Position numbers and translations under genes: made by a program. Source: Metridium senile (Eukaryota; Cnidaria; Anthozoa; Actiniaria; Metridiidae). Taken from it: a stretch of DNA of 64,000 nucleotides. The notes under the pieces are model-generated. The model was not told the origin of the DNA. It saw only the letters and a list, made by a program, of their open reading frames with translations, and did not search any database. This document shows positions 21,550-33,781 of the stretch, piece by piece; position 1 is the first letter of the stretch, and every line of letters starts with the position of its first letter. The stretch is taken from contig OX459110.1 in NCBI GenBank assembly GCA_949775045.1, forward strand, positions 1,670,001-1,734,000. Direction: 5' to 3'.

Positions 21550-22058
21550 AGGCATGTTTATACTAGCAGTTTTGTCGCGCGATGTGAGCGGGGGATTTTA
21601 ATATCAATATCCATAGCAGCTTTGTCGCCGCTACTTCAAATTATACTCATTTAAAAAAACATTGTTGCAGCTTAAGCATCGAGCCAGGACCGAAATGAAT
21701 GCTGGTTTCTATACTGTTTTTGTATTGAAAACAGACAGAATTGATTGTATTAAATACAATAATAACACACATGTGAAAATACTCACAATAAATAGTACTT
21801 TAGAAAACAAGGTCTAATTTTAATACATCATTGACCAGAACAAAACCAGCAGTCATTTAGGGCTTGGCTTGATTCTTGTTGCTAAAGCAGCGACAAAGTT
21901 TGTTTTTGAAATGAGTGCGTCATGCTGGACAGGCGTCAACTTATGGCACCAAGTTGCACTAAACTTCGTACAAGCTGCTGTGACAAAACTGAGCTAAAAT
22001 CGCCATTGAAATCGCTGCGAATAATTACATCGCGCAACAAAATTGCTAGTGTAAGGTA
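21550..22058. mobile_element. About 500-bp element with CTAGCARTTTTGT arms
   Basis: ACTAGCAGTTTTGTCGCGCGAT at the left faces ATCGCGCAACAAAATTGCTAG at the right; TTTGTCGCCGCTAC and GCAGCGACAAAG also pair. The words resemble fragments at 29912-29950 and 30425-30475. Confidence 0.75.
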
Positions 22059-22479
22059 GTAAGCTAGTGTATAATTTTTTCACAGATCTAAAGCTGTAAA
22101 TATTTATAATTTTAAAGTAATAATATAAAAATACTAAAATGTAAACAGCAAGACTAGAAACAGTCTCACAAGCATTCTTGCGTGCATTTCACACAGTCCC
22201 GTGCATTCCAGCGAGAGTTTTTGAATGTTGTAATTAGCAGTATGATTTACGTTGGTAAGCATTTCCTTTGAGGTCTCAATACAATTAATTTTCTTTAAAA
22301 ACATTATATTAACTATATTGTTTTCTGTTTTTTTGTTTTTTGTTTATTCAGTTAACCCAGCATCCTTTATTAGATTGAACGATAATGTTTTTAGAAAAAT
22401 AAATGTATTGAATATTTTATGTTTCACTTTGACTCATGAAGGAAATAGAAAATTATGATAATACATTGTTTTTAAAAAG

Positions 22480-22885
22480 GTTGCATGTCATTCTAAAACA
22501 AAGGGAATTATAGGCATACACCTAATTCAAAAAGGTTGTCAAAGGCAATAAGTCATTCCAAGACGGAAAGGAATTATAGACCTATCGCCTTTGACAACCT
22601 TTTTGAAATAGGTGTATGCCTATAATTCCTTTCTTTCTTGGAATGACCTATCACATTGACAACCTTTTTGAAATTAGGTGTATGCCTATAATTCCTTTCC
22701 ATCTTAGAACGACCTATCGCCTTGGACAAGCTTTTTGAAATAGGTGTATGCCTATAATTCCTTTCTTTCTTGGAATGACCTATCACATTGACAACCTTTT
22801 TGAAATAGGTGTATGCCTATAATTCCTTTCCATCTTGGAATGACTGACCTATCGCCTTGTACAACCTTTTTGAAATTTATCTTCT
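22480..22885. repeat. 65-bp satellite family (AAATAGGTGTATGCCTATAA), cluster 1
   Basis: Units contain GAATTATAGGCATACACCTA, TTTCAAAAAGGTTGTC and GGCGATAGGTCATTCCAAG. The cluster starts with one or two units in direct orientation and continues with four in inverted orientation. Confidence 0.85.
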
Positions 22886-22889
22886 TAAT

Positions 22890-24410
22890 ATAGAGCAACC
22901 TCATTTGATTTTGGTCGGCCATACGGTTGCAATCGAAATCAATATGGTTTTTAAATTTGATCTGGTCGTTTGCGGGGTATACAAATGTCGCGAATTGAAG
23001 AGACCCTCAAATTATTGACGACATCTTTTGGGATTTGCCGAATTTCCGAACTATCAGTGCTAATTTACATATGGTGATAGTAATATGAACGATCAACCCA
23101 TACACTAATCGCCCAATCAGATGAATATTCATATAAGAGAAGGGCTTCTGATGTGAAGCCCTATTACTCTTAAAGCTGACACTTTTCCCAGCTATACCCA
23201 GAAACAGCGCTGCAAAGATCAAAACACGAAAACACATATCAAGGAGCTAGATTCAAATGTCAGTCCGCTGCTGAAATAGTTTGGTTGATTTACAAGCGAG
23301 GACATTCAATCGACTGCCTTTCTTTGCATGCAGACACGACACCAATTAATGGCTGAAAAAAAGGCTTTTTGCGCTTGCAAGGAATCAAATGATACGCCAC
23401 AAGTAAGTTTCGAATTCTGAGCTTTAATTTCTATGATTATTTTTAGGTCTTTGTGGTTTAAATTTGTTGAAAGTTGGGTTTTTGGTAAACATTGAGGTTT
23501 CTGAATATAGTTCATTTGTGAGGATGCGACCGGGGGAAAACAAGAAAACAATGAAAAAAATCAAAAAACCATCTTCGCTCAAACGCGTCCAAAATCTAAC
23601 ATTTGTTGTCTTTTTAGCTTCGCTTTCGTAACTTAATGATATTTTTCTTGAAAAATACAAATTTCATGCAAAAAGAAGACTCGAAACGTGCTAATTAGTG
23701 TTAAAATAAGCAATATATATTTTCATTTCATGGATTTAACAATTTAGGGATTTAAAAAAATAAGTAGAGCGGAAAACGATGTAACATATGAAGATTTTTT
23801 GCAGTATTTACAGTACAAAATACATGGTTTTCGCGATAAAACCCTTTTATTTGCTTTTCAGACAAATCAAGGGACAATATTTTTTATAATATTTCGACTG
23901 TTTTTCTCAAACTGTTTTTTATTGAATTGACTTTTCTCTTAAGGACAACATTCAACTTTTTAAGCATTTATTCGTAAAACTACTATCTATTTCATGTAAC
24001 AATTTTGCTTTTCGGAAAATCAATAGATCAAAAACTGTTTACATGGACTGTTCTTTTCATCCGCTCCAACATTAATTTGCAATTTAGATTTTGGTTGAAA
24101 TGTCACTTTTCAAATCTTATCGGAGCCGTTGCCTGGAAACGCTTTCACAGAATATAATGATGGTCGTTTCTAGTTGTACTATATATATAGTACAGCTTTT
24201 TGCAAAAACGTTATCTCATAAAAATCAAAACTAGATAATATAAATTAATAATAACATTCAGAATTAAAAATATTTTTGTATGCATTGTTAAGGGCGCACT
24301 TAGAATATAGTAATTTTAGATTGTCTCATTTTGGGAATTCAATTTCATATATATAATTTTGTTCGGTTAATTCAATGTTTATTTTTAAGTTGCTGTAGAA
24401 TTTTTACGGA
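22890..24410. other. No gene seen
   Basis: About 1.5 kb of AT-rich sequence. Open frames at 23007-23660 on the minus strand overlap each other in different frames and match nothing I recognise. Confidence 0.5.
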
Positions 24411-24842
24411 TACGATAGGTCTTTCTAAGACGGAAAGGAATTATAGGCATACATCTATTTCAAAAAGGTTGTCCAAGGCGATAGGTTATTCCAAGACAGA
24501 AAGGAATTATAGGCATACACCTATTTCAAAAAGGTTGTCAATGCAAGGCGATAGGTTATTTCAAGACGGAAAGGAATTATAGGCATACACCTATTTCAAA
24601 AAGTACGTTTGTCCAAGGCGATAAGTCATTCCAAGATGGAAAGGAATTATAGGCATACACCTATTTCAAAAAGTTTGTCCAAGGCGATAGGTCATTCCAA
24701 GACAGAAAGGAATTATAGGCATACACCTATTTTAAAAAGGTTGTCCAAGGCGATAGGTCATTCTAAGACGGAAAGGAATTATAGGCATACACCTATTTCA
24801 AAAAGGTTGTTCAAGACGATAGGTCATTCCAAGACGGAATGA
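24411..24842 (+). repeat. 65-bp satellite family, cluster 2 (direct)
   Basis: Six to seven units of AAGGAATTATAGGCATACAC, CTATTTCAAAAAGGTTGTCC and AAGGCGATAGGTCATTCC. The array reads through as an open frame because the unit is about 22 codons; this is not taken as coding. Confidence 0.9.
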
Positions 24843-24867
24843 AAAATCGTTTTCGCAGCCTAAGCTA

Positions 24868-25105
24868 CGGTCCACACTCTGAAGCCTGCAAAGGAGGTCG
24901 GTTATATAGACTTAATTTGTGATTTATTGCACGTTTTTCAAAGAAATATTTCTATTTATAATTACCACAACAACAACTTGCTATGGTCATATAACACAAA
25001 CACGTACAACTAAAATATGCTATGAGTAAATCGATAACAAGAGAAGAAATACCGACATCCTTTGCAAGCTTCAGAGTGTGGACTGTAGCTTTGTTTGCGA
25101 CAACG
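24868..25105. mobile_element. MITE, CTACAGTCCACACTCTGAAG family
   Basis: GCTACGGTCCACACTCTGAA and TTCAGAGTGTGGACTGTAGC are terminal inverted repeats about 190 bp apart, with CATATAACACAAACACGTAC between them. It abuts the satellite cluster. Confidence 0.85.
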
Positions 25106-25775
25106 ATTATTGAAATAGGTTTATATGAAAAGGTGCTTAGAGTGGGGGCGTAAGGGGATTCAAAACCGCAAATAATCAAATAAAACCTCAAAACGGTATT
25201 AAGATCTACTCTAAAAATCCGCAACCGCAATAAATATATAAATCTTGAACAAACAAAATAAAAAGAACAACGGGAAGAGATAGGATCCGAATAATAATTT
25301 TTCACCGCGCGTTCACCGCGCTTGAAAATAAAAAAGAAACATTTGTAAATTGTAAATTGTAATTTTCTTGTGTTGTATGCGCGCGCTAGCTCTTAATTTT
25401 TTTTTTATTATTATTATTTTTTTATTGCGACTTGTAACGATCTTTCATTCCTGTGAAGATGGCCGCGAAAACCGAAAGCTTAGGCGAAGTTTTTAAACAT
25501 TTAAAAGGTTGAGGACCAACAACTACTATTATGAATCAAAATCCAACCTACAAACTTTTGTTTGAAAAACGAACCTGCAAAAGTGCGCACACATAAACGA
25601 AGACAAAAAATACTGATAACGCGAAACCGCATAACTGCGAACCCTTACGCCTCCCTTTTTAGATAGTTTTGTCGGCAGTAAGCAAAACTAAATATCTGAG
25701 CAATAACATCGACGTTGTTGATGGGAATAATGATTGCAAGCACGACGATCGATCATTCGCGTGTTTAGAATCATG
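25106..25775. other. No gene seen
   Basis: AT-rich sequence between the MITE and the next satellite cluster. The words GGATTCAAAACCGC/GAACCCTTACGCCTCCC near 25155 and 25650 suggest a degraded inverted-repeat element, not resolved. Confidence 0.4.
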
Positions 25776-26545
25776 CCCATAATTCCTTTCCATCATTTTG
25801 AACTAAATAACTGACTTGGAATGACTGGAACTAGCGCTTTGGACAACTTTTTTTCAATCAGGTATATGCCTATAATTCCTTTCTGACTTTGAAGGAACTG
25901 TCGCCTTAGACAACCTTTTAAATAGGTGTATGCCTATAATTCCTTTCTGACTTGGAATGACCTATTGCCTTGTACAACCTTTTTTCAATCAGGTATATGC
26001 CTATAATTCCTTTCTGACTTGGAATGGCCTATCGCTTTGGACAACCTTTTTGAAATAGGTGTATGCCTATAATTCCTTTTTGACTTGGAATGATCTATCG
26101 CCTTGTACAACCTTTTTTCAATCAGGTATATGCCTATAATTCCATTCTGACTTTGAAGGAACTGTCGCTTTGGACAAACTTTTAAATAGGTGTATGCCTA
26201 TAATTCCTTTTTGACTTGGAATGACCTATCGCCTTGTACAACCTTTTTTCAATCAGGTATATGCCTATAATTCCTTTCTGTCTTGGAATAACCTGTTGTC
26301 TTGAACAACCTTTTTGAAATAGGTGTATGCCTATAATTCCTTTCTGTCTTGGAATAACCAATCGCCTTGCATTGACAACCTTTTTGAAATAGGTGTATGC
26401 CTATAATTCCTTTCTGTCTGGAATAACCAATCGCCTTGCATTGACAACCTTTTTGAAATAGGTGTATACCTATAATTCCTTTCCTTTTATGGAATGCCTT
26501 ATCGCTTTGAACACCCTTTTTGAAATACGTGTATGCCTAACATTT
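25776..26545 (-). repeat. 65-bp satellite family, cluster 3 (inverted)
   Basis: About eleven units of AGGTGTATGCCTATAATTCC, TTTCTGACTTGGAATGACC and TATCGCCTTGGACAACC. A TTTTTTCAATCAGGTATATG variant alternates with the TTTTTGAAATAGGTGTATG form in the middle, a higher-order pattern. Confidence 0.9.
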
Positions 26546-26574
26546 CCATCCCTAGAGTTTGATGAGTAATAGAC

Positions 26575-26772
26575 CCCTTTCGTACGCCATCATGAAAGGT
26601 AGCCGGGCCTTTGCATTGAAGCGAGACGAACGTTGAGCTTGCAATGATATAGAGACCTTTTAACAGTCTCACGGGAATGATCCACGTGTGTCCCTATCAT
26701 TGTAAGCTCAACGTTCCGGTCTCGCTTCGATGCAAATGCTCAGTTACTTTTCAAGATGGCGCAGGGAACTGT
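26575..26772. mobile_element. Palindromic element with CGCCATCATGAAAG / CTTTTCAAGATGGCG arms
   Basis: TTTGCATTGAAGCGAGAC and GTCTCGCTTCGATGCAAA pair, as do CGTTGAGCTTGCAATGATA and TATCATTGTAAGCTCAACG. Confidence 0.8.
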
Positions 26773-26845
26773 GAATGGGACTGTTGTCTTAGACATATTC
26801 ACAATGGGTCGGTAATCCTATAAATATTGAGCATAAAACACCTAT

Positions 26846-27115
26846 TTCAAAAATCGTTGTCGCAGCTGAAGCTACAGTCCACACTCTGAAGCCTGCAAAG
26901 GTTGTCGGTATTATGAACACATAATTTGTGATTTATTACACGTTTTTTAAAGAAATATCACTGTTTCATCATCTACGACTGTAACAGTGTTATGGTCACA
27001 CAACACAAACACGTCCATCCAAAATATGGTATGAATGAATCGATAAAAGAGAAGAAATACCGACATCCTTTGCAGGGTTCAGTGTGTGGACTGTAGCTTT
27101 GGCTGTGACAACGAT
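26846..27115. mobile_element. MITE, CTACAGTCCACACTCTGAAG family, full copy
   Basis: Terminal inverted repeats of about 58 bp: ATCGTTGTCGCAGC, CTACAGTCCACACTCTGAAG and GCCTGCAAAGG on the left, answered by CCTTTGCAGG, GTGTGGACTGTAGC and GTGACAACGAT. The left flank is TTTCAAAA of the 65-bp satellite. Confidence 0.9.
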
Positions 27116-27498
27116 ATTACACAGTGTTGTTTAACCTTTAAGTGCATCCATTTTAGTTTTATTTTATTTTTTTAAATCCAAACAGGTGTTTCTTTATCAG
27201 TTAAATCGGCTAATGCGTAGTATATCAGAGAACAGATATTATTTCATCCACTAAATCTTAAAAGCTTAAGGAAGGATGTAGCATTATATTTAAAGAAAAT
27301 AGAGGGGGTTTTTGACGGGAAGTGCTTCATCACTAAGGCTACTGAAAAAGGTCATTCAGTCCAATATCTGACTCAAAATAATATTTAAGCATAGGGCTTA
27401 TTGAAATTAAGTAAAATGCGATATCCGTATGAAAGCAGTTAAAATGGGGTGAGATCCAAATACATTTTACAATCAATCTTGAATCATTGATTTGTTTT
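27116..27498. other. No gene seen
   Basis: AT-rich; no exon or repeat supported. Confidence 0.45.
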
Positions 27499-27770
27499 CA
27501 TTCATTCATTCATTCATTTGTTCGTTCATTTCAATCAATCATTCATTTATTCATCCATTCATCCATCCATTTATCCATCCATTCATCCATTCATCCATTA
27601 CTCGTTCATCCATCAATTAATCCACTATATATACCGTCATACATACATTCATTCATTTATCCATCCATCCATTTATTCATTCATTCACCCATTCATTATT
27701 TCTATCATCCAACCATCCATTACTCGTTCATCCATCAATTAATCCACTATATATACATACATTCATTCAT
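27499..27770. repeat. (ATTC)n / (ATCC)n microsatellite
   Basis: TTCATTCATTCATTTATCC-type tetranucleotide repeats. A 100-bp block (CATTACTCGTTCATCCATCA) is itself duplicated at 27597 and 27719. Confidence 0.9.
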
Positions 27771-27779
27771 TTTTTAATC

Positions 27780-28578
27780 TAATATATTTACAAACCTCTA
27801 ATTATTAATTTTCCGAGTGTCTAAATTGCTAGACTATTTTACAAGTGTTTCCTATCCTCTCAAGAATCATATATTTTTACATTGTCGCAATAATCAAAAA
27901 AAGTTGTTGCTGTTCTTGTTGTTGTTGTGAAGTTATTTTTAATTTAGGATATTTATAAACCTCTAATTATTTTCCGAGTGTCTAAATTGCTAGACTATTT
28001 TACAAGTGTTTCCTATCCTCTCAAGAATCATATATTTTTACATTGTCTCAATAATCAAAAAAAGTTGTTGCTGTTCTTGTTGTTGTTGTGAAGTTATTTT
28101 TAATTTAGGATATTTATAAACCTCTAATTATTTTCCGAGTGTCTATAAAATTGCTAGACTTTTCTTAAATTGTTTCCTATTCTCTCAACAATCATATTTT
28201 TTTACCTTGTCTCAATAATCCAAAACAGATATTGTTATTGTTGTTAAGTTATATATATTTTAAGATATTTACAAACCTCTAATTATTTTAAAGTGTCTAA
28301 ATTGCTAGACTGTTTTTCAAATTGATATCTCTATTCCCTCAAAAATCGTATACTTTAACCTTGTCTCAATAATCAAAAATAGTTGTTGTTGTTCTAAAGT
28401 TTTATTTAATTTAAGATATTTACAAACCTCTAATTATTTTCCAAGTATCTAAATTGCTAGACTGTTCCTCAAAATGTTATCTATTATCACACGAATCGTA
28501 AATTTTTACCTTGTCTCAATAATCCAAAATAGTTGTTGTTTTTGTGGTTGCATGTTGTTGCTGTTGTTGCTGTTGTGG

Positions 28579-28627
<49 letters not shown>

Positions 28628-28875
28628 AATAAGATATTTACAAACCTCTAATTTTTTCCCAAGTGTCTAAAATAATTGCTAGACTATTTTACAAATTGTT
28701 TCCCATCCTCTCAAGAATCATATATTTTTATCTTGTCTCAATAATCAAAAATATTTGTTGTTGTTGTTGTTGTTGTTTTTTACATATATATTTTAGAATA
28801 TTTACAAACCTTATTTTATATTTACAAAAATTATTTTCCAAGTGTCTAAATCGCTAGACTATTTTTCAAATTGTT
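27780..28875. repeat. About 155-bp minisatellite, seven units, each with an internal (TTG)n
   Basis: Each unit has ATATTTACAAACCTCTAATT, TTCCAAGTGTCTAAATTGCT, AGACTATTTTACAAATTG, CCTTGTCTCAATAATCAAAA and then (TTG)n. The TTG run is short in most units but expanded to about 60 bp at 28565-28626. Confidence 0.9.
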
Positions 28876-29184
28876 ATCTACAATGATAAATTAATCTTGA
28901 ATAATTCACGAGACACGTAGACAATCTATTTTTAGCTATTTGTGACACTTTTAAACATGTTTTTAAATGTTAAAAGCGTTTCCTATGGTGATGACTTTCT
29001 TTAAATCAACTTCCTTTGTTGCTATTTTTGGTCCGCGAGGTCAATAAGATAAAACAGCTGTTCGCCATCTACTGCTGGTGAAAAATACAGCAAAACGATG
29101 TATTTAATTATTTCAGTTTTTCACATTTAGGCTGCGAATAGACATGATATAATAGGACATATTTAAGTATGGCTTTCTTCGTAT

Positions 29185-29510
29185 TACATCATCATCGTTA
29201 CCCCCACCACTGCCCCCTATTGCTACTATTATTAGCATCATCACCATCATCGTCATCGATCGTCATTATCATCATCATCATTACCATCATCATCATCATC
29301 ATCATCATTATCATCATCTTAATCACCACCATCATCATCATCATAATCATCATAATCATCATCATCATCACCACCACCATCACCATTACCCCCATTACCA
29401 TCATCATCATCACCACCACCACCACCATCACTATCGTCATCACCCTCAGCTCATCATCACCATCTTCATCATTACCACCATCGTCATCATTTCTATTACT
29501 AATTCATTAA
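29185..29510 (+). repeat. (ATC/ACC)n microsatellite directly upstream of synaptotagmin A membrane exon
   Basis: CATCATCATCACCACCACC-type repeat ending about 10 bp before the acceptor region of the exon at 29522. Comparable tracts precede the membrane exons of synaptotagmins B and C. Confidence 0.9.
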
Positions 29511-29521
29511 TCTTATTTCAG

Positions 29522-32500
29522 TGGTGAATACCTACATTGCTGTCATAGTGATAGTAGCCGTAGCCAGCGCCTTAGCAACCGCTTTCATCCTCGTCCTTTG
29601 CAAGTGTTTCTGGGTATGGTGTCGATACAAACGCCACCGTCCCCCTCCCCCTAAGGACTACCAAACTTACTGCATATCACCGCGTACAAAATGGCCATCG
29701 GAGTTCACCTACGAAGCCTACGAAAATGCCTCGGAGGCGGAGAGTATTGGGAACGAGGAGCCTTACATTATTGAGACACCCGGGGATCTTGGGAAGGTTC
29801 AGCTACAAGTAGACTATAATATAGAGGACGATGTATTAATATTTGGACTGGTACAAGCAAAGGGGATCATTAGCAAGACAAATATGCAGTCTTCACAGGT
29901 GAGACATATAAAGGCCCGGTTACACTAGCAATTTTGTCGTCACGTGATATGAACTGCCATTTTTTACGGTGTTACAAATTTCATTATATTACTTAACGTT
30001 TATATCAAACAGCGACGCAGCCTATACTAGTTTACTTGCTAGCTTCCATTCAAAATATATTGAGTGAACTTTACTGACGTTTCGAGCTTTAGCCCTTCGT
30101 CGGAGTAAAAGGACGAAGGGCTTAAACTTGAAAAAAAAAAAGTTAAGTTAACATTTTGTACGGTGTTACAAACTTCATTCTATTACTTATCGTTTATATC
30201 AAACACCGACGCAGCCTATACTAGTTTACTCGCTAGTTTCCATTGCCATTTTAATATATAGTCCTTTTAATTTCACAGTTCCGTTCAGTGACCACAAATA
30301 ATAGTTTAAATTCGAGGTTCGCATTGCTGCGCATAGCAAAACTATAATTTATCATGCGCAGAAACGCGCGCGAACCACGACTTGGAACTATTATTCGTGG
30401 TCACTGAACGGAACTGTGAAAAGAACTATTGCGACTTTATCACAGCCTTGTAGCCGCAACATTTTATTGGCCCTTTGTTCTACTCTAATTGGTGGCATGA
30501 GTGACCTAACGGTGAGAACGCTGGCTTTTTACCACTGTGACCTGGGTTCGATTCCCGGCTCGGGCGACAAGTGAATAGAGTTTGATTGATGTGTTGTTCT
30601 CTCCTATGCCACGAGGGTTTTTCTCTGGGTTATCCGGCTTTCCTCCCTCCACAAAAATCAACATGTGAGAAGTGATGTGTGCGAAGAAGTTTAATGTAGG
30701 GTAGTGAGTGTGAGTGTTTCGAATATAAATTGATTGATTGATTCCAATGTTGTGTTATAAATATTTGTTTCAGATATTCCCTATAGTCCAACTATTCGAT
30801 ATGGAAAACAAATTCCACGACGAACGCAAGATTGACAAACAGCCAATGACGTTCGACCCGCAATGGAACGAGGAAGTCCTCTTTGCACTTAACGGCCAAT
30901 CAAAAGACTCGCTCCAGGTCTCTATCCGTTTGCACGAGCTGGACTCGTTTTCAAACGAGCACGTGTTAGGTAATGTGACTTTGCCTTTGTCGGAATTGAG
31001 CTTTGAGGGCGCTGGAAGCACGTGGTATGACTTGAATGATATCAATAAGGTAACCAAGGCAACATGAATAAACATTTATCTTTTATCTGAACTAGTATTA
31101 ATATTGAAAAATAGAAGAGAAATTGCTGCAGAATGCATATGAAAATTCTAAAAACTCAATTCAATTTCGTGAAACTTTGAAATTGAAAAAAATATAAATT
31201 CAGGTTGAAAAAAAGCCTAATTAACGGACTGACAAACTAACTGAATGAATGAAAAAAATGAATGAATTAAGAACAGACTGACTGATTGATTGATTAATAT
31301 AGCTACCTACTATACTCACTATCACAGCGGTCAAACGACCACGGCGCATGCGCTGTGTTACACTCACTTAGTTACGAAATGCTACAAATTGGCCTTTTCC
31401 AAAACGAGTAAAGGACTAGGTACTAGTTTCCCTAATTAATGTAATTAAGATATGAACCTCATAATTAAATAGAGCACACCAAGTCTAGATATATAAGATC
31501 CCTGAGTTTGGTTGCATTTGGTTGTATTCTCACCAAGATACAGCCTCATAAAAATGCCTAAAAATAGAAGGAAATGTATGGTTTGGATGGACGCCTGTCC
31601 TTCTAATCCATACATTCCTTTGTAATTTTTGGCAGTTTTGAATGGCTGTAACCCACTCAATATCCAACCAAAAGCACCAAATCTCAGTAATCTTACATAT
31701 CTTGATCTGCTCTTTTATATCATGGGGTTCATTTCACAATTACATTAATTAGGGAAACTAGTACCAGTGCTCTACTCGTCTACTGGATATGTAAAAAGAA
31801 GGATAAGCGAAAAGCACTAATATTTAACGACGGTATTTCCTTCAGCCAAAAATAAGTTTTGTACGTAATTTTTTCGTTCGAGCGTGCATTGTAACGTTCC
31901 ACTGTAGCACGCGCATGTTGATGTATTGCGCATTTTTGTATTTTTTTGACATTTTTGTTTTGCCCTGATGAAGAGCAAGTTGCTCGGAAGCTTGGCTTTT
32001 TTCTATTAAAATAAGCTGAAGAAACTACACAATTATGGACAAAAATAAGCTTTTCTAGCTGGTAAGTGACCATGGGTGTTTAATGTCTATTGTTGTTGTT
32101 TCTGTAGGTTGATTACGAGTATGTTGGTGATGTTCTCCTATCACTAAACTATTTCCCTACCACCCAAAGACTGACTATAGTAGTACTCAAGGCACGAAAA
32201 CTACAGATCCAGTCAACCTCTGGTTTATGGGGTAAGAAAAAAATATTTACATTGCTGCGTCCAGTGGTGGATCTAGGGGAGTGGCACCGGACACCCCCTA
32301 GTGACGCAATTCCCCCTATTTTATTTAAGACATTTAGGGACCGGGCACCCGCTAACACCATTTATTTGCAATTGCCCTATTTCATTATGACGTCACGATG
32401 TGTTTTAGTGGGGGATAGAATCGCCGAAAACAATGGTAATTTCAACTAAATCTTCTTTCTCTTTGAAAATTGAGCTTTAAATTATCTAATTTTTATGTAT

Positions 32501-33781
32501 ATGTGTCTATGTTTATACTTTTATATTTATGGCATTGTGTTGTCATTTCTTTCCTATCCGTCTTGTAAATGCAATTTTATCGTGTATTCTTGTATTGTTG
32601 TTATGAATCTGTCCGCCACTGGAGACCATGATCCTTAGCGTTAGAACAATAGAATGTTTTGATGTGACGTCATAGTAAAATAGGACAATTGGAAACCTTC
32701 CTGACAAATTTCTGGATTCGCCCCTGGCGTCAAATCTTGAGCTTTCGTCGGACACCGACCGACAGAAACTATTAGTTAGTAACTAATAGTGCTAAAATAT
32801 TAAAATATCTGTTTACTTAAAAAATCATTTTCCGGTACATATTATGGTATTTATGAAAGTGTTCTATAACTATTTTCATGGCAGGTCCACTGGTAAAAGT
32901 GTTCTTTCTCGTCAACAAGAAGAAAGTAGGAAGAAAACGAACCGCTATGCAAAAGAAAACATGCAGCCCTGTCTACAATGAAGCGTTTGCATTCAAGGTA
33001 ACGTTGGTTTACTATCAACATAATCGTCATAATTATCATTGTCACTATCATCAGCACCGCCACCATCATCATCATCAGCAGAAGCAGCTTTGTCATTATT
33101 ATCATTATTATTATCATTGTTATTGTAATCATTTTCATCATTATGTTAACCATCACTACCATCATCTAGTCTCCCACTTAGTGGGGAGGGACAGGAAGCC
33201 CGACACTAAGAACGGCTGCAAGGGAGACTATACCATCATCATGATCATTAACATCAGCATTACTTCATTATCGATCATTATTATTATTTTAACCATTGTA
33301 ATCATCATCACAATCATCACAACCAGGAGGCACCATCAGCATCACCACCACCACCACCATTATCATTTGTATTATTATCATATTGTCATCATCATCATTA
33401 CCATCACCACCACCACCACCACCACCATCAATATCATTATCTTTGTATTATTATCATATTGTCATCATCATCATCACCATCACTACCACCATCACCATCA
33501 TTATCATTTGTATTATTATCATACTGTCATCATCATCATTATTTTTTCCATTATCATCAATACTGCCATTATTACCCAAGGTATCCCAAGATGCATTGTC
33601 AAAGATAACGTTCCGCATCCTCGTGGTCAACAAGACGTCACATGGTCAAGATGAGGTCATAGGTAACGTGACACTCGGACAACACGTGACCGGAAGTGGC
33701 TTCTCACACTGGAGTCACATGCTTGCTTCATTACGTAAGCCAGTTGCTATGTGGCATCCCATAATACCACCCAAAGAATAG
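29522..33781 (+). CDS. Synaptotagmin A: membrane segment, C2A, C2B; Ca2+ ligands largely lost; first exon not found
   Basis: Exons 29522-29898, 30774-31049, 32108-32231, 32885-32997 and 33581-33781 (stop TAG) join in frame, about 363 residues. The first starts in phase 1 after a TTTCAG acceptor, so an upstream exon with the start codon is missing from my model. A membrane helix (NTYIAVIVIVAVASALATAF) is followed by a Cys-rich juxtamembrane stretch (LCKCFWVWC) and a proline-rich linker, then C2A (GKVQLQVDYNIEDDVLIFGL) and C2B (GDVLLSLNYFPTTQRLTIVV). In C2A loop 1 the usual Asp pair is replaced around SKTNMQSSQ, and loop 3 reads ELDSFSNEH. In C2B the loops read STSGLWGPLVKV and VNKTSHGQDE. Most Ca2+-binding aspartates are therefore gone, while the lysine-rich beta-4 strand (NKKKVGRKR) and a WHxL-like end (MWHPI) remain. 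Likely a Ca2+-independent membrane-traffic adaptor. C2B is split by an intron absent in B and C. Confidence 0.9.
29912..30475. mobile_element. Nested repeats in synaptotagmin A intron
   Basis: AAGGCCCGGTTACACTAGCA and TTGCGACTTTATCACAGCC look like outer ends related to 21550-22058. Inside are composite-element copies (29958-30245), including one GACGTTTCGAGC unit in inverted orientation at about 30077-30110, and a separate palindrome at 30260-30440. Confidence 0.6.
30260..30440. mobile_element. Palindromic MITE
   Basis: TTTCACAGTTCCGTTCAGTG and CACTGAACGGAACTGTGAAA are perfect inverted arms, continuing through ACCACAAATAATAGTT and AACTATTATTCGTGGT. Confidence 0.85.
30488..30752 (+). mobile_element. 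tRNA-derived SINE, copy 2, ending in (ATTG)n
   Basis: Head with GTGACCTAACGGTGAGAACG (box A region) and GGTTCGATTCC (box B), then the shared body TTGATGTGTTGTTCTCTCC, ATGCCACGAGGGTTTTTCTC and GGGTTATCCGG, ending ATTGATTGATTGATT. The tail abuts the acceptor region of the exon at 30774. Confidence 0.9.
31401..31782. mobile_element. About 380-bp palindromic element, copy 2
   Basis: ACTAGTTTCCCTAATTAATG and CATTAATTAGGGAAACTAGT are inverted. The centre GGAAATGTATGGTTTGG faces CCATACATTCC. It shares its plan and centre with 5810-6216. Confidence 0.8.
32262..32735. mobile_element. Nested transposon remnants in synaptotagmin A intron
   Basis: Outer ends CCAGTGGTGGATCTAGGGG and CTGGATTCGCCCCTGG are roughly inverted. 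Inside, 32371-32692 is a MITE with GCCCTATTTCATTATGACGT and GACGTCATAGTAAAATAGG termini, present in opposite orientation at 59750-60085. Confidence 0.7.
33010..33575 (+). repeat. (ATC/ACC/ATT)n microsatellite in synaptotagmin A last intron
   Basis: ATCATCATCACCACCACC-type sequence fills nearly the whole intron, interrupted by a CTCCCACTTAGTGGGGAGG hairpin at about 33171. Histidine-rich open frames here are artefacts. Confidence 0.9.

Noticed and set aside
24331..24842. Repetitive frames with TERNYRHTPISKRLSKAIG
   Set aside because: Translation of the 65-bp satellite; frame shifts between units and occurs in both orientations elsewhere.
30500..30570. A second functional tRNA gene
   Set aside because: Same reason: head of a SINE with an (ATTG)n tail.
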